A DNA stretch of 57,670 nucleotides from Nostoc punctiforme NIES-2108 (GTDB taxonomy: Bacteria; Cyanobacteriota; Cyanobacteriia; Cyanobacteriales; Nostocaceae): positions 710-58,379 of the forward strand of contig LXQE01000152.1 in NCBI GenBank assembly GCA_003326195.1, written 5' to 3'. A program made the position numbers and the translations under genes. Position 1 is the first letter of the stretch; the number at the start of each line of letters is the position of its first letter. The notes beneath the pieces are model-generated. The model saw only the letters and a list, made by a program, of their open reading frames with translations, searched no databases and had not been told where the DNA came from. Positions 26,709 to 34,019 of the stretch are shown here, piece by piece.

Positions 26709-28118
26709 ATGACTACTACTTTTGCTGTTGGCAAAAAAAACAAGAAGTTATATCAGACACACAATATCCTCTCTCTATTACTGTTGTTAGGCGATATTGT
26801 GGGTTTATTTTTGAGTTTGTCTCTCTGTTTATGGGTGCGATCGCGTCAAAGTTTTAATGGGTCTGATCCTTTAATTTATTTATTTTTTTTCCTCATTCTC
26901 GCCGGGCTGTATTTAGCAGATACTTATCATCCAGATAGTCAAATAGCAGGATTGCGCGCTCCATCTCGCATTTTGGTTAGTAATGTTGTTGTTGGTATCA
27001 TTATTGCGTCTCTCATTTACCTTACTGGTGCTTGGGGGAAAGAATCGGTCTTGAAACGAGGAATTTTGCTTCCCTGCTTAGGCATATTTACCACCTGGGC
27101 TATGGTATCAAGAATATATGTAGCAAACTGGGCGCGATCGCAAGCTCAACACAGCCGTTGGCTCATTTTGGGTGCAGGGAAAAAAGCCATTCTATTTGGC
27201 AAAACTTTTCTAGAACGAACTTCATTAGGGCGCTTAGTTGTTCTAGTAACAGCAGAGCAGAACATTAATGAGTTAGCAAAAAGTAATCGAGTTGCTATGG
27301 GGAGGCTCAATGACTTATCCCAATGGAGTCAACAACCTTGGTCAGGGGTAGTAGTAACAACCCCAATGGAATTATCTGATGCACAGATACAGCAGTTGAT
27401 GCAGTTACGTTTATCTGGTGTCCCCATCTACGGGATTCCTGATATTTGCGAAATCTTATGGTATAAACTTCCCTCATTTCTGCTTCAGGATAACTGGCTG
27501 GCTTTTGGTGCTGGTTTTAATTTAGCGGCTAACAGCATTAGTCAAAAGCTGAAGCGGTTATTAGACATTATTCTGGCATGGTTATTATTTCTGTTTTTAT
27601 CTCCACTGATGTTGCTAACAGTACTAGCAATTAAGTTGAATAGTCCAGGCCCAGTGTTGTACACACAGATGCGGACTGGTTTGGAAGGAAAGCCCTTTAG
27701 AGTTTATAAATTCCGTTCCATGTATCAGGATGCCGAAAAACTGGGAGTGCAGTGGGCGAACGAACGAGACCCTCGGACTACCAGAGTAGGACGCTGGTTA
27801 CGCCTGACTAGAATCGATGAACTACCACAGCTTTTAAACGTTCTCTGGGGAGAAATGAGCCTCATTGGCCCCCGTCCAGAACGGCCAGAATTTGATATCA
27901 AGCTGCGACAAGAAATTCCCTACTATGACTTACGTTATGTCGTCAAACCCGGAATCACAGGCTGGGCACAGGTTATGTATCCCTACGGTGCATCAGTAGA
28001 GGATGCTTACGAGAAATTAGCTTACGACCTCTACTACATAAAAAATTATTCCCTAGCTTTGGATTTAGCGATCGTCTTTAAAACCATTCGAGTCGTATTA
28101 CTAGGTAAAGGCAGATGA
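26709..28118 (+). CDS. Exopolysaccharide polyprenyl glycosylphosphotransferase (WcaJ/WbaP-like)
   Basis: This 469-aa initiating transferase has four N-terminal membrane helices (~20-140), a CoA-binding-like central domain (LILGAGKKAILFGK), a fifth hydrophobic segment (~290-315), and the C-terminal bacterial sugar transferase domain with KFRSMYQDAE, RLTRIDELPQLLNV, SLIGPRPERPEF and KPGITGWAQV. It transfers a hexose-1-phosphate to undecaprenyl phosphate, the first step of repeat-unit synthesis. It overlaps galE by 4 bases (ATGA) and is divergent from the wzc-like arm, with which it should form one pathway. Confidence 0.93.
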   Translation: MTTTFAVGKKNKKLYQTHNILSLLLLLGDIVGLFLSLSLCLWVRSRQSFNGSDPLIYLFFFLILAGLYLADTYHPDSQIAGLRAPSRILVSNVVVGIIIASLIYLTGAWGKESVLKRGILLPCLGIFTTWAMVSRIYVANWARSQAQHSRWLILGAGKKAILFGKTFLERTSLGRLVVLVTAEQNINELAKSNRVAMGRLNDLSQWSQQPWSGVVVTTPMELSDAQIQQLMQLRLSGVPIYGIPDICEILWYKLPSFLLQDNWLAFGAGFNLAANSISQKLKRLLDIILAWLLFLFLSPLMLLTVLAIKLNSPGPVLYTQMRTGLEGKPFRVYKFRSMYQDAEKLGVQWANERDPRTTRVGRWLRLTRIDELPQLLNVLWGEMSLIGPRPERPEFDIKLRQEIPYYDLRYVVKPGITGWAQVMYPYGASVEDAYEKLAYDLYYIKNYSLALDLAIVFKTIRVVLLGKGR

Positions 28119-29125
28119 ATAAAAAAGTCTTAGTCACTGGTGGAGCAGGATACATTGGCTCTCATGTAGTTCGTCAATTGGGCGAGGCTGGTTACGATGT
28201 TGTGGTGTATGACAACTGTTCTACAGGTTCACCCCAAGCAGTATTGCATGGTGAGCTAATTATTGGTGATTTAAAAGATTCAGAATGTCTTTGGCAGGTA
28301 TTTTCTCAACATCAATTTGCGGCAGTGTTACACTTTGCTGGCAGTCTAAATGTATCCGAATCTGTTTCTCATCCTTTAGACTATTACGCTAACAATACTC
28401 GCAACACGCTAAATTTACTCCGTTGTTGCAACAACATGGGTGTGAAGCAAATTATTTTTTCCAGTACAGCTGCTGTCTATGGACAACCAGAAACCAGTCC
28501 TGTCAACGAATCTACACCAACTGAACCAATTAACCCCTATGGGCGATCAAAACTTTCTTGTGAATGGTTGATTCGTGACTATGCAAACGCTTCTGATTTC
28601 CGTTACGTAATTTTACGATACTTTAATGTTGCCGGAGCAGAACCTGGTGGGCGATTGGGGCAGGTGTCAAAAGAAGTATCTCATTTAATTGGAGTTACCT
28701 GTAATGCTGCACTCAAACGCAGGCTAGGAGTACAAATTTTTGGTACGGATTTTCCAACACCCGATGGAACGGCAATTAGAGACTATATTCATGTTGAAGA
28801 CCTAGCAACAGCACATCTGGATGCTTTGGCTTATCTGGAGCAAGGTAACGAAAGCCAAATTCTCAATTGTGGTTATGGGCAAGGTTACAGTGTCCGTCAA
28901 GTTATCGAACGGGTTAAGGCTATTTCTGGAGTAGATTTTCCGGTCATTGAAACAGAACGTCGTCCTGGCGATCCTGCTTGTGTGATAGCCAGTGCTGATA
29001 AAATCCGTAAATTACTGGGCTGGCAACCAAAATATAATGACTTAGATCAAATTGTCTACACTACCCTAGCCTGGGAAATGCAGAAGAAAGATTTGATGTT
29101 AAAACCACTAGCTGCGGTTGCTTGA
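28115..29125 (+). CDS. galE: UDP-glucose 4-epimerase
   Basis: This 336-aa extended SDR has the NAD motif VLVTGGAGYIGSHVVRQL, the diagnostic Ser in IIFSSTAAVYG, the YGRSKLSCE Tyr-xxx-Lys pair, and the GalE signature RYFNVAGAEPGG and GTAIRDYIHVEDLA. It interconverts UDP-glucose and UDP-galactose, supplying UDP-Gal for the EPS. It is translationally coupled to the initiating transferase. Its stop codon lies at the edge of the IS200/IS605 element, so the last residues (KPLAAVA) might be shaped by the insertion. Confidence 0.95.
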   Translation: MNKKVLVTGGAGYIGSHVVRQLGEAGYDVVVYDNCSTGSPQAVLHGELIIGDLKDSECLWQVFSQHQFAAVLHFAGSLNVSESVSHPLDYYANNTRNTLNLLRCCNNMGVKQIIFSSTAAVYGQPETSPVNESTPTEPINPYGRSKLSCEWLIRDYANASDFRYVILRYFNVAGAEPGGRLGQVSKEVSHLIGVTCNAALKRRLGVQIFGTDFPTPDGTAIRDYIHVEDLATAHLDALAYLEQGNESQILNCGYGQGYSVRQVIERVKAISGVDFPVIETERRPGDPACVIASADKIRKLLGWQPKYNDLDQIVYTTLAWEMQKKDLMLKPLAAVA

Positions 29126-29340
29126 CATACTCCCCCGAATGCGCTTCTCTTCGAGACGCTTCGCGAACGCTAAATTCGGGGGATTCTAGCTTCAAACAGC
29201 AATTGCAGTCTGAGACTGTCTGACATCACCTAAGCTAACAGTCGATGCCCCGACTGCTTGAATATTCTTAGCGGCGTTTTCGTCGCGTCCATTAATCGAC
29301 TGACAAGTGGGGCAACGCCACTCTCTAACTGACAAATCTA
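29126..29340 (-). ncRNA. Predicted TnpB-associated guide RNA (omega RNA), bounds inferred
   Basis: In IS200/IS605 elements the 3' end of tnpB and the adjoining right end are processed to the RNA that guides TnpB. Here that segment would be the last part of tnpB plus the hairpin at 29132-29182, with the guide reading into the 3' end of galE. This is known biology of the family applied by position; the exact limits are not visible. Confidence 0.4.
29132..29182. repeat. Hairpin at the right end of the IS200/IS605 element
   Basis: CCCCCGAAT (29132-29140) pairs with ATTCGGGGG (29174-29182). The 33-base loop contains CTTCGAGACGCTTCGCGAACG, here cited in part, the same palindromic motif as other Nostoc repeats in the window. 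Subterminal hairpins at both ends are what Y1 transposases recognise. The hairpin can also serve as terminator of galE. Confidence 0.7.
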
Positions 29341-30319
29341 AACTATCTAGAATATGTCCACAGTTGGAACAAGTTTTACTGCTGGGATACCATCTATCAA
29401 TAAATACAACAAGTTTATTTTTCTTTTTGGCAATCCATTCTAATATTTGTAGAAATTCACCAAAACCTAAGTCTGATATTTTGCGACCCCAAAGGCATTG
29501 CATCCCTTTGAGATTTAGTGTCTCAAAACATAAGACATCAAACTTATCTGTTAACTCGTGAGCTAGTTTCCAAAACCAATCACGTCTTCGATTAGAAATA
29601 TCTTCGTATTTGCGTACTAAGTTCTTTCTTGCCCGTTCTCGGCTAGCTGAACCTTTTACTTTTCTGGAGTGGTGACGACTTGCACTATGAACTATTTTTA
29701 GCGATTGCTTGAGGAATTGGGGTGATTCAATTTTAGTCCCGTCTGAGCAAGTTAAAAAAACTTTTAACCCAAAATCAAATCCCGCTATCTTACTAGTCGT
29801 GAATTTGACTTCTGGTTCATCGTTACCATCGACTACAACGACCATAAATAATTCACCCAATGGGGTGCGCTTAATGGTCAATGTCTTGATTTTCCCCTCA
29901 ATCTCTCTAGACTTCCAAAATTGATAAACTCGATTACCAATTTTAACTCGATTGCCACCAAGAAACTTATATCCAGCTTGCTTTAGGGTGAATGACTTGT
30001 ATTTTTTGACCTTCTTAAATCCTGGTGGTCTAACTCCCTTTTTATTGTGTTTAAAAAATAACTGATAGGCTTTCTCAATGCGCTGACAGATATCTTGTAC
30101 TGCTTGAGAGCCTACTGATTGCCAGAACTCAAAGCGATTTCGTAGTTTAGCGATATGAGCCTGAAGTTTTGCACAGTTCAAGTGTTTTCCCCACATACGG
30201 TAGTAGCGTTTGTGGAGAGCAATACAATGGTTGTAGATTATGCCACTCGCATTAATCATGCGTTTGAGGAATCTATTTCGCTTGTGCTGATATAACTTGA
30301 ACTTTAGTGTTTTCATCAT
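29192..30319 (-). CDS. tnpB: IS200/IS605 family RNA-guided nuclease TnpB
   Basis: This 375-aa protein has an N-terminal helix-turn-helix region typical of OrfB/TnpB. RuvC-like catalytic acids appear intact: D182 in AGFDFGLKV, E266 in CFETLNL and D346 in NGRDENAA. A zinc ribbon uses C317/C320 and C336/C339. TnpB is an RNA-guided DNA nuclease that promotes retention of the element. It is divergent from tnpA with only 43 bases between the starts. Two adjacent ATGs (30319, 30316) can start it. Length and all motifs suggest a functional protein. Confidence 0.93.
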   Translation of the reverse strand: MMKTLKFKLYQHKRNRFLKRMINASGIIYNHCIALHKRYYRMWGKHLNCAKLQAHIAKLRNRFEFWQSVGSQAVQDICQRIEKAYQLFFKHNKKGVRPPGFKKVKKYKSFTLKQAGYKFLGGNRVKIGNRVYQFWKSREIEGKIKTLTIKRTPLGELFMVVVVDGNDEPEVKFTTSKIAGFDFGLKVFLTCSDGTKIESPQFLKQSLKIVHSASRHHSRKVKGSASRERARKNLVRKYEDISNRRRDWFWKLAHELTDKFDVLCFETLNLKGMQCLWGRKISDLGFGEFLQILEWIAKKKNKLVVFIDRWYPSSKTCSNCGHILDSLDLSVREWRCPTCQSINGRDENAAKNIQAVGASTVSLGDVRQSQTAIAV

Positions 30320-30362
30320 CTTATAGTACCATCATTAATGTAGACAATTAATACTCATCTAC

Positions 30363-30764
30363 ATGAAATCTGTATATAATCACTACAATCACGGAAGAGG
30401 ATTAGCAACAGTTCACTTAGTTTGGATACCATGTAGACGCAGGAGAGTATTTGCCAACAAAGAAGACTTGAGGCTTCGTTGTATTCAAATATTCCAGTCT
30501 GTCGCCAACGACAATAAATGGGTGATTAAAGCTTTAGAAATTGCGCCAGATCATATACATCTATTAGTAGAGTATGACCCTCATCATTCAATTGCTCAAG
30601 TCGTGAAAGCATTCAAAGGACGTTCTTCAAGGTATCTGAGAAAAGAGTTTCCAGAATTATTAAAACTTCCTAGTCTGTGGACACACTCCTATATATTTGA
30701 CACGACTGGGAAAATTAGTGCTCAAAGAGTTTTGGAGTATATCAATGACCCTCATCATGGCTGA
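30363..30764 (+). CDS. tnpA: IS200/IS605 family Y1 transposase TnpA
   Basis: This 133-aa REP/HUH single-strand transposase has an HUH metal motif in PDHIHLLVEY and a candidate nucleophile Tyr in RVLEYIND near the C-terminus. The length is normal (130-150 aa). It starts KSVYNHYNHGRGLATVHLVW, quoted in part, as in IS200 proteins. It mobilises the element by peel-and-paste of single-stranded DNA. Together with tnpB it forms a complete IS605-type unit, ~1.7 kb, in the order right end - tnpB - tnpA - left end. Confidence 0.93.
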   Translation: MKSVYNHYNHGRGLATVHLVWIPCRRRRVFANKEDLRLRCIQIFQSVANDNKWVIKALEIAPDHIHLLVEYDPHHSIAQVVKAFKGRSSRYLRKEFPELLKLPSLWTHSYIFDTTGKISAQRVLEYINDPHHG

Positions 30765-30809
30765 ATAAATTCAGCCGTTCGCTTATATCCCCCCTTTGGA
30801 AAAGGGGGG
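30759..30809. repeat. Two hairpins at the left end of the IS200/IS605 element
   Basis: GGCTGAA-TAAA-TTCAGCC (30759-30776), overlapping the end of tnpA, and CCCCCCTTT-GGA-AAAGGGGGG (30789-30809) are perfect stems. One is the likely transposase recognition hairpin; the second can act as terminator. The exact outer element boundary beyond 30809 was not determined. Confidence 0.6.
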
Positions 30810-30899
30810 CTTTACGCATCACACTCGTAAGAATGCAATGGTTAGGTAATGTTAAAACATGAAAAAATTAAAAAGTCTTCAATGCCTTGCTGTTCATCA

Positions 30900-31145
30900 C
30901 TAGGCTTCAAGCGGCCAGTAATCAGACAAGGAAGTACCAAAGTTTGATGGTACTAACTCCCAACCTTGAGCTAAAAGGACTTGCATAGTGTGATACCCCT
31001 TTGAGCCAGCTTTAATTTCATAATCTGGTAAGCAATATTCGGGAAAACTTGTATATGGTTGCCAAGGGTCTTGAGGAGACAAACGCAGGTGAAGGATTTT
31101 CTGATTAAATGGATGTGGCAAATACCAGCAAATTTGACTTTTCAT
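30900..31145 (-). CDS. Small hypothetical protein
   Basis: This protein has 81 aa from an ATG at 31145; a start 4 codons earlier (31157) is equally possible. Aromatic- and proline-rich segments such as WYLPHPFNQ, PQDPWQPYTSFPEY and LAQGWELVPSNFG suggest a small folded domain, with no signal peptide or membrane helix. I do not recognise a family. Downstream of gvpC with a terminator-like structure in between, it is probably expressed separately. Confidence 0.5.
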   Translation of the reverse strand: MKSQICWYLPHPFNQKILHLRLSPQDPWQPYTSFPEYCLPDYEIKAGSKGYHTMQVLLAQGWELVPSNFGTSLSDYWPLEA

Positions 31146-31157
31146 TTTTACTTGCAA

Positions 31158-31709
31158 CTAAAATTTCAGTAAATGGACAACCTTTGAGCTAACGAATGAG
31201 ATTCACAACGAAAATAGAGAGCTAAGAGGTGGGGCTAGGATTCATTAGTTATTCGCAATTAAACAAGAAACAGCTTTTTTGCTGTTATTTGTAGCGATCG
31301 CCATAGATTACAATAAGGGAAAATAGCTTTTCGAGACAAAAAACTTAGAATGTTGCAATTGGTAACTTGATATGCTATTCTACTTATATAGAGTAACAAG
31401 GCAAAAGTTAACGCTTGTTAATTCTAAAAACCAAGCTCAAGAAAAACTTTAATACTTGATAACTCAGTAACACTAAATTAATAGATAGAATATCTAAACT
31501 TTTACACTAAAACTCATTGTTAAATTTGCCCCCTTTTCTGACCAGTTATTTAACTGCAAGATTAGGGGGTTTTACTATTTAATCTAGTTCGCCAACAGAT
31601 TACCAATTCTCTAAAATAAATCTACAAATCTACAGCAAGGAGGAAAGGAGAATGAACTGTAATTTAGAGAAAGAGTATTAACTCCCTCAAACAGAGCGTT
31701 GACTAACGA
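31158..31709. other. Intergenic region between gvpC and the small hypothetical gene
   Basis: AT-rich DNA with one HIP1-like GCGATCGCC near 31300 and a nested hairpin at 31529-31569. No gene was recognised; a strong AAGGAGG at ~31637 is followed only by a nine-codon frame. Confidence 0.4.
31529..31569 (-). terminator. Nested hairpin, possible terminator of gvpAC
   Basis: On the minus strand, downstream of gvpC, CCCCC and GGGGG (31565-31569 and 31529-31533) enclose a perfect CAGTTA-AA-TAACTG stem (31543-31556). It is followed by AAATTTAA rather than a clear T-run, so the terminator role is inferred from place. Confidence 0.4.
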
Positions 31710-32003
31710 CTAAATATGCGTGCCAAAAATGCTTACAAACAAATCCTGACGAAATTGATGCAGATATTGCTTTTGTGCTTTGGCTTGCTCAGTTCTGTTC
31801 TTTGCTGTTTCTGCTAAAAACTCGTGGGTTGTTTGCTCCAGGTTTTGCTGGAACTGATGCAGATATTGGGCTTGCTTTTTGGCTTGCTCTTCTCTGTTTG
31901 CTGTTGTAGCAGACAAGAATTCATGAGTCTCTCTAAATAGTTGAGATACTTCCTCAGCTATCGACTTATGCTCTTGCCGGATTTTTTCCATTAAAGCCGT
32001 CAT
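31710..32003 (-). CDS. gvpC: Gas vesicle protein C, two-repeat short form
   Basis: This 97-aa GvpC coats and stiffens the gas vesicle outside the GvpA ribs. The N-terminus ALMEKIRQEHKSIAEEV and the C-terminus FRQDLFVSIFG match the conserved ends of cyanobacterial GvpC. Between them only two 33-residue repeats fit (residues 25-57 and 58-90), with F29/F62, F51/F84 and FL-x-(A/E)T spaced 33 apart. Anabaena flos-aquae GvpC has about five repeats and ~193 aa. Both ends being present argues against a frameshift or truncation. It lies 341 bases after gvpA on the same strand. Confidence 0.9.
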   Translation of the reverse strand: MTALMEKIRQEHKSIAEEVSQLFRETHEFLSATTANREEQAKKQAQYLHQFQQNLEQTTHEFLAETAKNRTEQAKAQKQYLHQFRQDLFVSIFGTHI

Positions 32004-32344
32004 GAGATTCTCCGCAATATTATGAAAATCGTAAATAAACTACATTAACTGGACAATTAATATCCAGATAATGTAGCTCATACAATATCTGCTCTTGACA
32101 TTTTATTCTTTGATAAATCTTGATTGAGAAGTATCAAGATAATCGACGAAAAACAGAAGAACAATCAGAATTACTTCTACCAAGTCTCTATGAAGATATA
32201 CGGGAGCCAAGTCCCTAAAAAGGAACTGCAAAGAACGCAAAGAACAACACAGGAAAACGGGAGATCGAAATATCTTGGCGCAGATGACTTCACGAAGAAA
32301 CGGTATTAGTTTGTAATTCTAATTTGATTGCATCTACTTAATAA
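32004..32344. other. gvpA-gvpC intergenic region with a small hairpin
   Basis: There is no third gene or second gvpA copy. On the minus strand, AGTTCC/GGGACT around 32208-32230 with a TTTTTA loop can form a short stem after gvpA. Such a stem could terminate or protect most gvpA messages before gvpC, which would fit the much greater demand for GvpA; this is inference. Confidence 0.4.
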
Positions 32345-32560
32345 TTAAGCAGGTACAGCAGCTGACTGTGTTAAGCCTACAGCTTCTGCATATTTCAAGT
32401 AGGTTTCAACAGAAGCAATGACGATCCGAGCTTCGATTGCAAGTAATTCAATACCAACTAGGGAAACACGTACCCAAGCATCTATAACGATACCTTTATC
32501 CAAGATCCGATCAATAACTTCTGCCAAGCTTGAAGAAGAATTGGTTTTTTCGACTGCCAT
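32345..32560 (-). CDS. gvpA: Gas vesicle structural protein GvpA
   Basis: This 71-aa protein forms the ribs of gas vesicles. The sequence (SSSLAEVIDRILDKGIVIDA, WVRVSLVGIELLAIEARIVI, SVETYLKYAEAVGLTQSA in order) is almost the same as Anabaena/Planktothrix GvpA, with only conservative changes such as Val for Ala at the WxRVS site. Length, the two amphipathic helix-beta-beta-helix segments and the C-terminal tail are canonical. It is first in the gvpA-gvpC order. None of gvpN, J, K, F/L, G, V or W is nearby. Confidence 0.97.
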   Translation of the reverse strand: MAVEKTNSSSSLAEVIDRILDKGIVIDAWVRVSLVGIELLAIEARIVIASVETYLKYAEAVGLTQSAAVPA

Positions 32561-33009
32561 GATTTTAGACCTTAACTCATTGTTGATTGTTAGTATTAGC
32601 TAGGCATTTGCCTTTGCTTTCTACTGAATCAAATAAAACATACGTTTTCAAGAATGTAAAGAGTTTACTTGTGTAAAAAATCTAAAGAATACAGTTAATA
32701 AAAGCAGTTGATAGCTTTAATGTTAAAGTTGTGTTGATTTTATACAGGACTCAAATTTAAATGTAAGCTTTAACTTTAAAGTATGTTTGATTTGTAATAC
32801 TTAATGTAAATTTTATGATTTTTGTTAGACTTTTAAATAGTTTAAAAAGAATATATTCGTTTAATGTTTGACTGTTGCTTTCATGTATTTAATTAAGTAA
32901 ATACACCGCTATTTTTATCTATCTTTTTCAAATTACGTGATATTACAGTTACTAAAACCTTTGGTGAATAATATAGGATATTTTTAACAACTATTTTGGA
33001 ACGAAAATC
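32561..33009. other. Divergent intergenic region between gvpA and the 88-aa gene
   Basis: 449 AT-rich bases between divergently transcribed genes; the promoters of both must lie here. Repeated TTTAA(T/A)GTT-like words occur but no operator can be named. Confidence 0.4.
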
Positions 33010-33276
33010 ATGTCTATAGAAGCTAGTTCTGATCCAATACGGCAGAAAGCTTTAGCAGGTTTAATTGGTAATTTAGTAAATCAAGGTCATCCAGTTCAAT
33101 ATGCTCAAGTGATGGCAACTTCAATTATTTTCCAGACAGATCTAGATTTAAGAAATGCCCAGATGGCTCGTCTTTTAAACTGGTTAAAACAGGAACATAA
33201 AGATATCTATGCATCTTCTCTGGTTATAGTTGAAGAAACCCGTGAGGAGTTTGAACACCGAGTTCAAGAGGGTTGA
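33010..33276 (+). CDS. Small hypothetical protein
   Basis: This 88-aa, mostly alpha-helical, soluble protein has no signal peptide, membrane helix or cysteine. Segments such as IRQKALAGLIGNLVNQGHP and LLNWLKQEHKDIYASS, cited in part, are amphipathic, and the tail is acidic (EETREEFEHRVQEG). I do not recognise the family. It is divergent from gvpA across 449 bases and ends in a good intrinsic terminator at 33336-33373, so it is probably a real monocistronic gene. A link to gas vesicles is possible only by position. Confidence 0.6.
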   Translation: MSIEASSDPIRQKALAGLIGNLVNQGHPVQYAQVMATSIIFQTDLDLRNAQMARLLNWLKQEHKDIYASSLVIVEETREEFEHRVQEG

Positions 33277-33335
33277 GGTACTTCCAAAAAATCAAATCCT
33301 CATAATTAGTAATGATAATTATTGTAGGGGGTGGG

Positions 33336-33373
33336 GAGTTAGGATAGCTTTATGCTGCCCTAACTCTTTTTTT
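33336..33373 (+). terminator. Intrinsic terminator of the 88-aa gene
   Basis: GAGTTAGG (33336-33343) and CCTAACTC (33359-33366) form an 8-bp stem followed at once by seven T residues (33367-33373). Confidence 0.8.
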
Positions 33374-33688
33374 GTAGTAAGTTAAATTATGTAATTGATA
33401 CTGCCGCCCGGGCTTTTGTAAAAAAGCAGTAAAATTAGGTGCTAAATCTTTCAGGTCTAAAGTTTGCTTGCTTTTAGAACTTAAAATTACCAAAGGTAAA
33501 TGCTGATGTTTCGGTATGGTATGGATCTTAGCTAAAAAGTTTGAACAATCGATGTAAGCGATCGCTCCCTTAAAAAGATAAGTTTAAACAAGAGGAGAAA
33601 AGGGAAACTACAGTAAGCAACGTGTCAGATTTAACTCTAATTATTCTGCTTAACTGTTTGTTATATACTGAGACATTTTCTCCTCGAC

Positions 33689-33809
33689 TTATACCAATTT
33701 TTTATGAAGACCCATAGAAAGAACCCCACCGCCTACGGTACTTCCCCAAAGTATTGGGGAGGTTGGGAAGGGTCAAAATAATCTGTAAGTTCACAGAGAA
33801 TTGGTATAA
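33689..33809. mobile_element. 121-bp inverted-repeat (MITE-like) element
   Basis: TTATACCAATT (33689-33699) and AATTGGTATAA (33799-33809) are perfect 11-bp inverted ends. The interior has a C4AA/TTG4 hairpin and no reading frame. Terminal TA on both sides would fit an IS630-type origin; this is inference. Confidence 0.55.
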
Positions 33810-34019
33810 AGTGGTATCAGTTTCTTATGCTTTATATCTAGCAAGCTTTTTGCCTTTTTATAACCGTCGAACTCACGTTGTTTTAGAATGCAACTTGGTG
33901 TCACCATAGTTTCATGAGTATTTGATATTCGTGAATGAAGTCTTTGATACTTGCGGACGTAGAGCGGAACTCCACCCCTCTACTCCTCTGCTCCTTTTCC
34001 TCCTGCCCCTTTTTACCTT

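Larger units (their letters stand above)
33277..34019. other. Intergenic region with terminator and MITE
   Basis: 743 bases with no gene. It contains the terminator at 33336-33373 and the inverted-repeat element at 33689-33809, listed separately. A pyrimidine-rich tract (33965-34015) precedes the CheR-PAS gene, without a clear ribosome binding site. Confidence 0.45.

Noticed and set aside
31652..31681. Strong AAGGAGG-like site followed by a nine-codon frame (MNCNLEKEY)
   Set aside because: Too short to support as a gene and no homologous peptide is known to me; the purine-rich run may be chance.
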